17,534 nt of DNA from Dechloromonas sp. Its GTDB lineage: Bacteria; Pseudomonadota; Gammaproteobacteria; Burkholderiales; Rhodocyclaceae. The stretch lies in the NCBI GenBank assembly GCA_017302355.1, contig JAFLDQ010000064.1:1-17534 (forward strand), written 5' to 3'. Under the pieces are notes generated by a model. That model made no database searches. It was not told the DNA's origin and saw only the letters and a program-made list of their open reading frames with translations. Made by a program: the position numbers and the translations under genes. Shown here in pieces: positions 1 through 5,288 of the stretch. How positions within the stretch are numbered: position 1 is the first letter of the stretch; every line of letters starts with the position of its first letter.

Positions 1-130
1 GCCGATGCAGCACGCCTGAACCGGTCGATTCGTCAGCACTGGCGGGTCGAAAACAGCTTGCACTGGTGCATGGATGTCATCTTTGGCGACGACCAGATGC
101 GCGCCCGAACCCAGCACGCCGCCCACAGCC
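1..130 (+). pseudogene. ISAs1-family transposase, C-terminal fragment (truncated at both ends)
   Basis: Frame 1 is open from the window edge and reads RSIRQHWRVENSLHW followed by DVIFGDDQMRAR and HAAH. This is the typical C-terminal stretch of ISAs1/H-repeat transposases (HW.xENxLHWxxDVxFxxD), which forms part of the DDE catalytic core. After HAAH the expected family continuation is lost and the DNA instead matches a Mu-like protease in another frame. The IS is therefore broken here by a deletion or a later insertion. The 5' part lies outside the window. The family assignment rests on motif recall only. The breakpoint is approximate, about 123-135. Confidence 0.6.
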
Positions 131-131
131 A

Positions 132-593
132 GCGCCGGCCGCTGGCTGGTTCAAGCGGATGGTTTGGCGGGAAGGGGCCGGTTTGTTCGCGGTCGACGTG
201 CGATGGACGGACAAGGCCAAGGCAATGATTGCCGACGGGGAATATCGGTATATCTCGCCCGTCTTCCCCTATGACGCCACAACCGGAGAAGTGCAGAAAA
301 TCATAGGCTTGGGTTTGACCAACAACCCGGCGTTGCCGGGCTTGGCCAATTTGGCGGCCTTGTCGGTTCAACGTGCCGGCCGCGCCCATCTAAGAGAGTC
401 AGACCGGGGTATCGAGGCGTTCAATCGTGCATTCGGGCAGTTCGGGAGCTTCCACCCGGATACCCCCGCTGAAACCATTGCATCCCTGAGCGTCCGGAAT
501 GCCAAGCCGCGCTTTCCGGTGGAGCTTGAACAATCCGACCCCAGAGGAGCCGAGGCATTACGCAGACTGGCGCCGGATGCCTGGGAGGATTGA
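132..593 (+). pseudogene. Mu-like prophage protease (gpI family) fragment, 5'-truncated
   Basis: Frame 3 reads PAAGWFKRM, VRWTDKAKAMIADGEYRYISPVF, then GEVQKIIGLGLTNNPAL and NLAALS. These are hallmarks of the Mu gpI protease/scaffold family, which processes the phage prohead (W..A.A.GEYRY.SPVF and GLTNNPAL). The N-terminal ~90 residues with part of the catalytic region are missing, because the ISAs1 fragment occupies that place. After about position 375 the protein stops looking like gpI, although the frame stays open to the TGA at 591-593. The tail from ~380 may be unrelated DNA read through in frame. No other Mu genes follow. The reading frame formally opens at an ATG at 66 inside the IS fragment, which is unlikely to be a native start. 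Confidence 0.65.
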
Positions 594-1071
594 GCGCCCG
601 GTGCACCTTATTTCGTTCGAGGGATAAAGCCGCGCCGCCAGACGCATGCCATAACGGCGCAACGGCTTCCCGCCCCATGGCAGCACGAACCACCGCCCGG
701 TTTCCTCCCCGGCGCGGTGGCTCTTGTCTTTCCTCCCGGTGCTATCGTAAGGGGAGATCGGTTTGTCTATGATGGCTATGGTTAGGTTTTGAACATGGCC
801 GGCAAGGCGGAAGACGCTGACCCGCTGGACTTTGCGCGGGCTGCCTTGGAAGCCGCGTTACGCTACCCGGTAACCTTGCCGGATGCCGGCCCGAGTTAAC
901 GACGCGAGGGCAGGCACCCGGAAAGATTTGCGCGATATTTGGCACAGAAACCGGCGCCCGGTTGTTTCAGACCAACCCGCGAATGTTTCAAACGTTTCTT
1001 GCGAATGTTTCAAACGTTTCGCTACCCATCAACAGCCCGTGGCGCCGCTAACCTCACTCATCCGGATACAC
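594..1071. other. gene-poor stretch between prophage remnant and dif-like site
   Basis: No recognisable protein. The only short ORF with a plausible start is 795-899 (+, 34 codons, beginning MAGKAEDADPLDFARAALEA), with no identified family. A 20-bp direct repeat lies at 979-998 and 1001-1020. The rest shows no structure I can support. Confidence 0.5.
979..1020. repeat. two tandem copies of a 20-bp repeat
   Basis: GCGAATGTTTCAAACGTTTC occurs at 979-998 and again, identical, at 1001-1020, separated by TT. Each copy contains two GTTTC words, and a further GTTTC lies at 964-968. The 22-bp centre-to-centre distance equals about two helical turns, which would suit a protein-binding site. It sits 51 bp from the dif-like site at 1072. 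Function is unknown. Confidence 0.7.
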
Positions 1072-1099
1072 AGTTTACATAATGCAAATTATGTGCAGT
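1072..1099 (-). other. dif/XerCD-type recombination site (attachment site 1)
   Basis: Read on the minus strand there are three parts: XerC-type arm ACTGCACATAA (1099-1089), a 6-bp centre TTTGCA, and XerD-type arm TTATGTAAACT (1082-1072). From memory, the E. coli dif arms are GGTGCGCATAA and TTATGTTAAAT with a 6-bp centre, so the architecture and most conserved bases match. An 18-bp core, 1083-1100, recurs at 3408-3425 with one mismatch. The pair brackets a filamentous-phage-like element. The XerC arm also supplies the stop codon of the repressor gene. Confidence 0.65.
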
Positions 1100-1463
1100 T
1101 CCGCCGCCACCTAAAGCCGCCACCATGCAGCCCGGCTACGCTCCCACAGGTAGCGGAAAGAATCAACGCCAGCGTGCACAGGATGGTGACTGCGTTGGAG
1201 TGTGCACGCGAAGTGAAAGACCGCCAGAATCCCCGCCGTTTCTCGTTTTTCTCGTGTTGCTCGGCCAGATCGGCCACAACCTGCGCCGGGTCCAGTTCCA
1301 GCGTGATCGCGATGCGGAACGCCACGTCGAGCGGTATTGCGCGAACTCCTTTTCGTATGGCTGGAATTGACTGGCGGTCCAGTTCTAGGCGCTTGGCTAA
1401 TTCGTAGTCGCTCGTGATGTTTAGTCGCTCTTTTGTGGCGTCAAGGTACTCGTTCGGCGTCAT
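1089..1463 (-). CDS. phage-type HTH repressor with C-terminal membrane segment
   Basis: 124 aa. Residues ~18-65 form an HTH of the kind found in repressors of integrated filamentous phages: SDYELAKRLELDRQSIPAIRKG, then DVAFRIAITLELDPAQVVADL. An acidic/basic linker (EQHEKNEKRRGFW) follows, then a hydrophobic stretch (~residues 91-110, AVTILCTLALILSATCG) and a short basic tail. A membrane-like C-terminus is common in this group. It is transcribed away from the gV-like gene and probably represses the promoter between them through the palindromic sites at 1478-1568. Its TAA stop is formed by the attachment site (TTA at 1089-1091), so the true C-terminus depends on the integration state. The ATG at 1463 follows GGAGC on the minus strand. 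Confidence 0.75.
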   Translation of the reverse strand: MTPNEYLDATKERLNITSDYELAKRLELDRQSIPAIRKGVRAIPLDVAFRIAITLELDPAQVVADLAEQHEKNEKRRGFWRSFTSRAHSNAVTILCTLALILSATCGSVAGLHGGGFRWRRNCT

Positions 1464-1477
1464 TTTCGGGCTCCTTT

Positions 1478-1568
1478 GTTGCGAATTGCGGGTTCAGCGT
1501 AGTCGCAAATTTGCTGCTTGACAATGTCGCGCATTTGCGACGTAATTCGGGCGTCGCGATTTTGCGAC
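1478..1568. promoter_or_regulatory. operator array and divergent promoter region of the phage element
   Basis: Four related 16-bp sites lie between repressor and gV-like gene. GTCGCGCATTTGCGAC (1526-1541) and GTCGCGATTTTGCGAC (1553-1568) have perfect GTCGC/GCGAC half-sites. GTCGCAAATTTGCTGC (1502-1517) and GTTGCGAATTGCGGGT (1478-1493) are weaker versions. Starts are spaced 24, 24 and 27 bp. A consensus -35 TTGACA lies at 1518-1523. A weak -10 (CGTAAT or GTAATT, 17-18 bp away) lies at about 1541-1547. The strongest operator therefore sits exactly between -35 and -10, as expected for repressor occlusion of the rightward promoter. Confidence 0.6.
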
Positions 1569-1598
1569 TACCTGTACCTGTCACTTAAGAGGCCCATC

Positions 1599-1910
1599 AT
1601 GAACGCACCTGCCCAAGTCGCATCCCTGGACACTTCCGCCAAGCTCGCCGCGAATCAAACCTTCATCCGTGGTCGCATTCTCGAAGTCAAGCGCACCGAG
1701 AACGCCGTCTACTCCGCCGTCACCCTGCCTGCTCCGGACTCCTACAGCAAGCCGCAGATCGTTGAAGTGCGTTCCGCGCGCCTGCTCGGCAAGCCGAACG
1801 AGGACATTTCGATTCGCTGCTCGATCAACGGTTACCGTCGTTCCTACAAGGATTCGCACGGTGAAACGCAGTACGCCACGAATATGTTTCTCGTTTCCGT
1901 CGAGGACTGA
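1599..1910 (+). CDS. filamentous-phage single-stranded DNA-binding protein (gV-like)
   Basis: 103 aa. The start at 1599 is preceded by AAGAGG (1587-1592); an upstream in-frame start at 1518 overlaps the promoter and is rejected. Following a ~25-residue N-terminal lead, FIRGRILEVKRT, YSAVTLPAPDSYSKPQIVEVRS and ARLLGKPNEDISIRCSINGY give the beta-rich pattern and size of inovirus gV-type helix-destabilising proteins. These coat the phage ssDNA before extrusion and act as translational repressors. The family call is by recall of related Xanthomonas/Ralstonia/Burkholderia phage proteins, so moderate certainty. It is the first rightward gene after the operator region, as gV often is in these phages. 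Confidence 0.6.
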   Translation: MNAPAQVASLDTSAKLAANQTFIRGRILEVKRTENAVYSAVTLPAPDSYSKPQIVEVRSARLLGKPNEDISIRCSINGYRRSYKDSHGETQYATNMFLVSVED

Positions 1911-1913
1911 GCC

Positions 1914-2378
1914 ATGCAACTCGCGATTCCTGTTGCAAGTCGTGAATGGGTGCGTTGGCAACGCACCTTGATTCAGTCGCGATTCCTGCGTGAACAGATG
2001 CCGTTGCAATCCGATCAAGCCAAGACCGATGCAGCAATGCCTGCGCCGTCAGTACCGGCTAGCGTGTCGCCGACATCGACGCCGACGTATACCTACTATG
2101 TGGGCAACTCGTTCAACATGTTGGCTATTGCCAGTGGAAGCTCGGCGCTACAGGCGTGTCAAAACGCGGCGGCGGCTTGCGCGAATACGTCGGAGGTTTG
2201 GTGTGTGGTTGCCACGGTGGCGGGGTTATCGTTGATCGTGCCGGAACCTGTAACGGTCGCGCTCTCTATCCTGATGCCGATAGATTGGGCGGCTCAGGTG
2301 GCACTGGTGGGCGCGGTCCATGTCAGCGTGTACGTGTGGATGATGTTCAAACAGGCTTTCGAGGTCGCTACTAAATGA
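1914..2378 (+). CDS. hydrophobic protein of the phage element, unknown function
   Basis: 154 aa, not recognised. The start at 1914 lies 3 nt after the gV-like stop. The N-terminal ~50 residues are polar (RTLIQSRFLREQMPLQSDQAK). A Pro/Ser/Thr-rich linker (PAPSVPASVSPTSTPTYTYY) follows, then a hydrophobic half with four Cys (CQNAAAAC, VWC and neighbours). Two probable membrane segments follow: VVATVAGLSLIVPEPVTVAL and AAQVALVGAVHVSVYVWMM. There is no N-terminal signal peptide. From its place after gV and before a tiny membrane ORF it may be a virion or assembly protein. ATGA overlap with the next ORF supports its being translated. Confidence 0.55.
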   Translation: MQLAIPVASREWVRWQRTLIQSRFLREQMPLQSDQAKTDAAMPAPSVPASVSPTSTPTYTYYVGNSFNMLAIASGSSALQACQNAAAACANTSEVWCVVATVAGLSLIVPEPVTVALSILMPIDWAAQVALVGAVHVSVYVWMMFKQAFEVATK

Positions 2379-2446
2379 GCGAGACGATTTTTCCGGTTGT
2401 GATCGTGCTTTCCCTGCTGATGGGCTTTATGGCGGCGGGGCAGTAG
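2375..2446 (+). CDS. 23-aa single-pass membrane peptide (candidate minor coat protein)
   Basis: The start overlaps the preceding stop as ATGA (2375-2378). The peptide MSETIFPVVIVLSLLMGFMAAGQ is one hydrophobic helix with short polar ends. Filamentous phages encode similarly tiny membrane proteins (pVII/pIX, ~32-33 aa) beside gV/gVIII. This one is even shorter and could be a truncated version or another small phage membrane protein. Support comes from the overlap, position and hydrophobicity, not from sequence similarity. Confidence 0.45.
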   Translation: MSETIFPVVIVLSLLMGFMAAGQ

Positions 2447-2474
2447 CGGTTTTTCGGGTTTCGGGGCAGATTTC

Positions 2475-2660
2475 CGCCGTCGGTTACCTTTGGTCGCTGT
2501 CGGTTTCGGTTTTCAAATGAGAATTCGTCGCCCTTGCTAATTCGGAATTTTTCTTTTTCTTTTTGCCGCCGTCGGCAAATGAGAATTCATCGCCCTTGCT
2601 AATTTGAAAATTTGTGTTTTCCGCGTTTTTTGCTCGGGTAGCGCCGTCGGTCGCCGTCGG
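2475..2660. repeat. dispersed CGCCGTCGG motifs and a 29-bp direct repeat
   Basis: CGCCGTCGG is present at 2475-2483, 2567-2575, 2642-2650 and 2652-2660, and then once in each of the ten 21-bp units further right. In addition a 29-bp block starting CAAATGAGAATTC and ending CCCTTGCTAATT is repeated at 2514-2542 and 2576-2604 with one mismatch (G/A). The stretch is unlike coding DNA (T-runs, low GC between motifs). It may be iteron-like or an expanded intergenic region. Confidence 0.65.
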
Positions 2661-2725
2661 GTTTTTTCGGCTTTTGATGGTTTTTCTGGCATTTTGGTGT
2701 TTTGAGGCCGGATTGAGGGTTTAGC

Positions 2726-2935
2726 AGGCCCTCATTCGCCGTCGGCAGGCCCTCATTCGCCGTCGGCAGGCCCTCACCCGCCGTCGGCAGGCCCTCATTC
2801 GCCGTCGGTAGGCCCTCATTCGCCGTCGGCAGGCCCTCACCCGCCGTCGGCAGGCCCTCATTCGCCGTCGGCAGGCCCTCACCCGCCGTCGGCAGGCCCT
2901 CACCCGCCGTCGGCAGGCCCTCACCCGCCGTCGGC
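2726..2935. repeat. ten tandem 21-bp repeats
   Basis: Unit AGGCCCTCAYYCGCCGTCGGC (21 bp; YY is TT or CC) repeats ten times without gaps. The variable dinucleotide reads TT,TT,CC,TT,TT,CC,TT,CC,CC,CC. It always changes as a coupled pair, suggesting two unit types shuffled by unequal exchange. Unit 4 has one additional C-to-T change. Because 21 is a multiple of 3 and no unit frame contains a stop, all six frames stay open. The minus strand would encode a heptapeptide LPTA[NG]EG, in an ORF running 3147-2599. That ORF begins within the hairpin region and has no clear ribosome site, so I do not call it a gene. Each unit contains the near-palindrome GCCG-T-CGGC. Confidence 0.9.
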
Positions 2936-3007
2936 AAATCAACCCGTTTTTGATGGCTTTCCATCCGTTCAGTATGGGCGGAAAACCGCGAGAGCGGCCG
3001 GCTTGAG

Positions 3008-3304
3008 CTACATCGGGCGCCGTTTGCCCGATGTAGTGATTTAGCCGGGCGGTGCGCTTTAGCGCACCGATTTTCCTGATGTTCGTGGCATGTAGCGGTG
3101 GCCCGAAGGGCCAGAAAATCGGCCGTCCCGATTTTCAGCGATGCCACGCGGTCGGTGTTTCAGCGCTTGGCGTTTTTGACTTTTCGGCCAGCGCTGCGCG
3201 TGCTCGAATGTTTGCCCGTAGGGCAAATCCCCGCAGGGGACAAGCGGAGCGGCTCGTAGAGCCCGGAGCGCAGCACAGAGCCGCGTAGCGCGCAGCGCTG
3301 GCCG
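3008..3304. other. hairpin cluster, candidate phage replication origin/packaging region
   Basis: Perfect stems are visible one after another. CTACATCGGGC pairs with its complement (3008-3018/3026-3036, 11 bp). GGTGCGC-TTTA-GCGCACC spans 3051-3068. CCGATTTTC (3067-3075) pairs with GAAAATCGG (3114-3122), enclosing TGGCCC-GAA-GGGCCA (3099-3113). GTGGCAT (3085-3091) can pair with ATGCCAC (3141-3147). CGGCCAGCGCTGCGCG (3185-3200) pairs perfectly with 3289-3304, enclosing TTTGCCC-GTA-GGGCAAA (3211-3227), TCCCC-GCA-GGGGA (3228-3240) and GGCTC-GTA-GAGCC (3251-3263). Filamentous phage origins and packaging signals consist of such adjoining hairpins. The origin role is inferred from this and from the position at the end of the element. 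Confidence 0.5.
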
Positions 3305-3341
3305 GGTTTTGACTTTATGCCTTTTGTTTCAGGATGTGAAA

Positions 3342-3365
3342 AAAGCCGTCATTTTCGACGGCTTT
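3342..3365. terminator. bidirectional intrinsic terminator
   Basis: AAAGCCGTC-ATTTTC-GACGGCTTT is a 9-bp perfect stem with a 6-nt loop. On the minus strand the stem is followed by TTTTTTCACA, a strong intrinsic terminator. It could stop transcripts running out of the mltG-ankyrin operon across the dif-like site. On the plus strand TTTGATATTTTG follows, so it could also end rightward phage transcription. Confidence 0.7.
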
Positions 3366-3396
3366 GATATTTTGTTTCGCATTGCGCAACTTATAT

Positions 3397-3424
3397 GCTT
3401 ACGTAATTGCAAATTATGCGCAGT
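3397..3424 (-). other. dif/XerCD-type recombination site (attachment site 2)
   Basis: On the minus strand the XerC-type arm ACTGCGCATAA (3424-3414) matches eight of nine bases of the E. coli core TGCGCATAA plus flank. The centre TTTGCA (3413-3408) is identical to site 1. The XerD arm side reads ATTACGTAAGC, which aligns best with TTATGTAAACT if the centre is taken as 7 bp. So this site has the better XerC arm and site 1 the better XerD arm. That is what one expects when an element's own site has recombined with a chromosomal dif; the native dif would combine 3424-3408 with 1082-1072. Confidence 0.6.
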
Positions 3425-3467
3425 TATGTAGATCCGCAGTGGGGCTGGCACCCCCCACCAAAGGCGG

Positions 3468-4127
3468 CTAACGTATCTCGATCGTGACGGACTTGCCTGA
3501 TTTTCCGCCGGCGCGACGCAGCAGATCGCCAATGTCGGTATTCTGAGCCTTGAGCGCGACATCGAACGCCGTCTCGCCACCATCGAGTTTTGCGTTCGGA
3601 TCAGCGCGATTGGCGAGCAGCAGTTTGACGATTTCGATGTGGCCGCCCTTGGCGGCGACCATCAGCGCCGTGGTGCCGTTCTCCGTCGCGGCATTGACGT
3701 CCGCACCCGCCTTCAACAGAAGCCGGGCAATGTCGGCGTGGCCGTTGAATGCCGCATAGATCAGCGGCGTCCAGCCGCTCATGTTCACTTCGGCGCCGTT
3801 GGCGACCAGCAGCTCCGCCGCCTTCAGGTGTCCACGGAATGCTGCAAGGCGCAAGGCGGTGTCACCTACGGCATTACGCTCGTTGACCTTGGCCCGTTGC
3901 TTGATGAGGTATTCGACAAGTTCGGTGTGCCCGTCCCGTGCTGCCAGCATCAGCAAGGTATTGCCCTCCTTGTCCGTCGTGTCGACAGACGCGCCACGCT
4001 GAACCAGTTTCGCGATGTCCTTGGTGTCTCCCAGTCTTGCGGCACTGATCAGGTCATCGTACGTGGCGGCCAAGGCTCCGAGGGGCAATGCGGAGGCAAC
4101 AAGGATGGCGAAAGTGGTCTTTTTCAT
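3468..4127 (-). CDS. secreted ankyrin-repeat protein
   Basis: 219 aa. A signal peptide (MKKTTFAILVASALPLGALA, cleavage likely after ALA) is followed by about six ankyrin repeats from residue ~22 to ~205. Motifs such as GNTLLMLAARDGHTELVEYL, GDTALRLAAFRGHLKAAELL, WTPLIYAAFNGHADIARLLL and GTTALMVAAKGGHIEIVKLL recur at ~33-residue intervals. The repeat around residue 105 is short (VNMSGWTPL lacks the usual loop residues). Ankyrin repeats bind proteins; the partner in the periplasm is unknown. The start overlaps the tatD stop as ATGA, so it is the last gene of the mltG-tmk-holB-pilZ-tatD operon. The operon ends 44 bp from the dif-like site. Confidence 0.9.
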   Translation of the reverse strand: MKKTTFAILVASALPLGALAATYDDLISAARLGDTKDIAKLVQRGASVDTTDKEGNTLLMLAARDGHTELVEYLIKQRAKVNERNAVGDTALRLAAFRGHLKAAELLVANGAEVNMSGWTPLIYAAFNGHADIARLLLKAGADVNAATENGTTALMVAAKGGHIEIVKLLLANRADPNAKLDGGETAFDVALKAQNTDIGDLLRRAGGKSGKSVTIEIR

Positions 4128-4906
4128 GGTCGTATGGGCCGCAGGGCGTGTTTGAAGAGATTGAAAAAATTGGCGGTTGTGGCCTCGCCGATCTGTTCGA
4201 GAGACAGGGAGCGCAAGCGCGCAACCTCCTCGGCGACGTGCCGCACATAAGCTGGTTCATTGGGCTTGCCGCGATGAGGTGCCGGTGCAAGGTACGGCGA
4301 GTCGGTTTCGAGCAGGATCCGGTCGAGCGGCGTCTTCTGGGCCACTTCCTTGATTGCAAGGGCATTCTTGAAGGTGACGACGCCGGAGAACGAGATGTGG
4401 AAGCCGAGATCGAGTGCGCGGCGGGCGACTCCCCAGGCCTCGGTGAAGCAGTGCATCACACCGCCGACCCTGTGGGCGCCCTCCTCCTCGAGTATCCTCA
4501 AGGTGTCATCGGCCGCGTCGCGCATGTGCACGACCAGCGGCTTGCCCGCGCCGATTGCCGCGCGGATGTGGCGGCGGAAGCGGTCGCGCTGCCATTTCGG
4601 GCGGTCCTTCTGCCAGTGGTAGTCGAGACCGGTCTCTCCCACGGCGATCACTTTCGGATGCCCGGCGAGTTCCGCGAGTATCTGTTCGCCCGGTTCTTCG
4701 ACATCGGCATATTCGGGATGAACGCCAACGGTGGCGTAGAGGTTGGGATGGGCTTCAGCCAGCGCCAGAACACCGGGGAAGTCCTCCAGATTGACCCCGA
4801 TACATACCGCCCAGCCGACGCCATTCTCGTTCATGCGCCCGAGAATCTCTGGAAGGCGCCGCGAGAGATCGGGAAAGTCGAGATGGCAATGGGAGTCGAC
4901 CAGCAT
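4124..4906 (-). CDS. tatD: TatD-family metal-dependent hydrolase/DNase
   Basis: 260 aa, full length for the family. The N-terminal metal motif DSHCHLDF (residues 4-11), then GVHPEYA, GETGLDYH, PLVVHMRDA, MHCFTE and LETDSPYLAP cover the amidohydrolase-fold ligands (His, Glu, His, His, Asp). TatD proteins are cytoplasmic magnesium-dependent 3'-5' exonucleases, or related hydrolases acting on DNA; this subgroup (YcfH-like) sits beside holB/pilZ in many proteobacteria. ATG at 4906, 8 nt after the pilZ stop. Which TatD paralogue it corresponds to (YcfH, TatD or YjjV) is judged from context. Confidence 0.92.
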   Translation of the reverse strand: MLVDSHCHLDFPDLSRRLPEILGRMNENGVGWAVCIGVNLEDFPGVLALAEAHPNLYATVGVHPEYADVEEPGEQILAELAGHPKVIAVGETGLDYHWQKDRPKWQRDRFRRHIRAAIGAGKPLVVHMRDAADDTLRILEEEGAHRVGGVMHCFTEAWGVARRALDLGFHISFSGVVTFKNALAIKEVAQKTPLDRILLETDSPYLAPAPHRGKPNEPAYVRHVAEEVARLRSLSLEQIGEATTANFFNLFKHALRPIRP

Positions 4907-4914
4907 CCTCTGGA

Positions 4915-5280
4915 TCAGAGGGTGTGGGTCGGACGCGTGGACTGCATGACGCCCCCCAGCAGGCCTTCGATCTTGCGCCGTGCCTCCTGGCCGCTTTCGT
5001 CGTTGTTGAAATGAACGCCGATCCCCTGGGCGCGACCATTCTGCGCGCCGGCCGGGGTAATCCAGACCACGGTGCCGGCAATCGGCAACTTGGCGGGATC
5101 ATCCATCAGCGACAGCAGCATGAACACTTCGTCGCCGATGTTGTAATTCCGCGTGGTGGGAATGAATATGCCCCCATTACGCAAGTGCAGCATGAACGCC
5201 GCGTAGAGCGCGGACTTTGAACTGATGTTGAGCGAAAGGACGCTCGGGCGCTGGGCGGGGGCCGGTTTGGGGTCAGCCAT
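4915..5280 (-). CDS. pilZ: PilZ-domain protein, type IV pilus assembly
   Basis: 121 aa, single PilZ domain. LSLNISSKSALYAAFMLHLRNGGIFIPTTRNYNIGDEVFMLLSL, then PIAGTVVWITPAG and GIGVHF (written here in pieces of the domain) match the canonical PilZ of type IV pilus biogenesis. That group lacks the RxxxR and D/NxSxxG residues needed for c-di-GMP binding; indeed no RxxxR is seen before the domain. Such proteins act with PilB and FimX-type partners at the inner face of the pilus machine. Gaps of 8 nt to both holB and tatD place it in the operon. The conserved holB-pilZ-tatD order supports the name. Confidence 0.88.
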   Translation of the reverse strand: MADPKPAPAQRPSVLSLNISSKSALYAAFMLHLRNGGIFIPTTRNYNIGDEVFMLLSLMDDPAKLPIAGTVVWITPAGAQNGRAQGIGVHFNNDESGQEARRKIEGLLGGVMQSTRPTHTL

Positions 5281-5288
5281 TGTCGTGT

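Larger units (their letters stand above)
1072..3424. mobile_element. minimal filamentous-phage-like element integrated at a dif-like site
   Basis: Two dif-like sites in the same orientation bracket 2.3 kb. The interval holds a phage HTH repressor, an operator/promoter block, a gV-like ssDNA-binding protein, two small hydrophobic ORFs, and a long repeat and hairpin region resembling a phage intergenic/origin region. This layout (repressor divergent from gV, small membrane proteins after gV, structured non-coding DNA at the end) is what inoviruses that integrate through host XerCD have. The replication initiator (gII/RstA type), gIII and the Zot/gI ATPase are not visible. It is therefore a deletion remnant, or a satellite that depends on a helper phage. 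The inovirus assignment is inference from the combination. Confidence 0.6.

Noticed and set aside
979..1020. parS-like partition site (TGTTTCA half-site)
   Set aside because: Only half of the parS palindrome is matched and the second half is a direct rather than an inverted repeat.
2726..2935. CRISPR-like array
   Set aside because: Repeats are directly adjacent with no spacers and no cas genes are present.
2599..3147. 182-codon minus-strand ORF with heptapeptide repeats LPTA[NG]EG
   Set aside because: The 21-bp unit leaves every frame open, the start lies inside hairpins without a ribosome site, and non-repeat parts look random. Kept only as an alternative reading of the repeat array.
3439..3458. 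GTGGGG/CCCCAC hairpin as terminator of the ankyrin operon
   Set aside because: No T-run follows on the minus strand; the terminator at 3342-3365 is far better.
4088..5014. 308-codon plus-strand ORF
   Set aside because: Antisense to tatD and neighbours, no recognisable domain.
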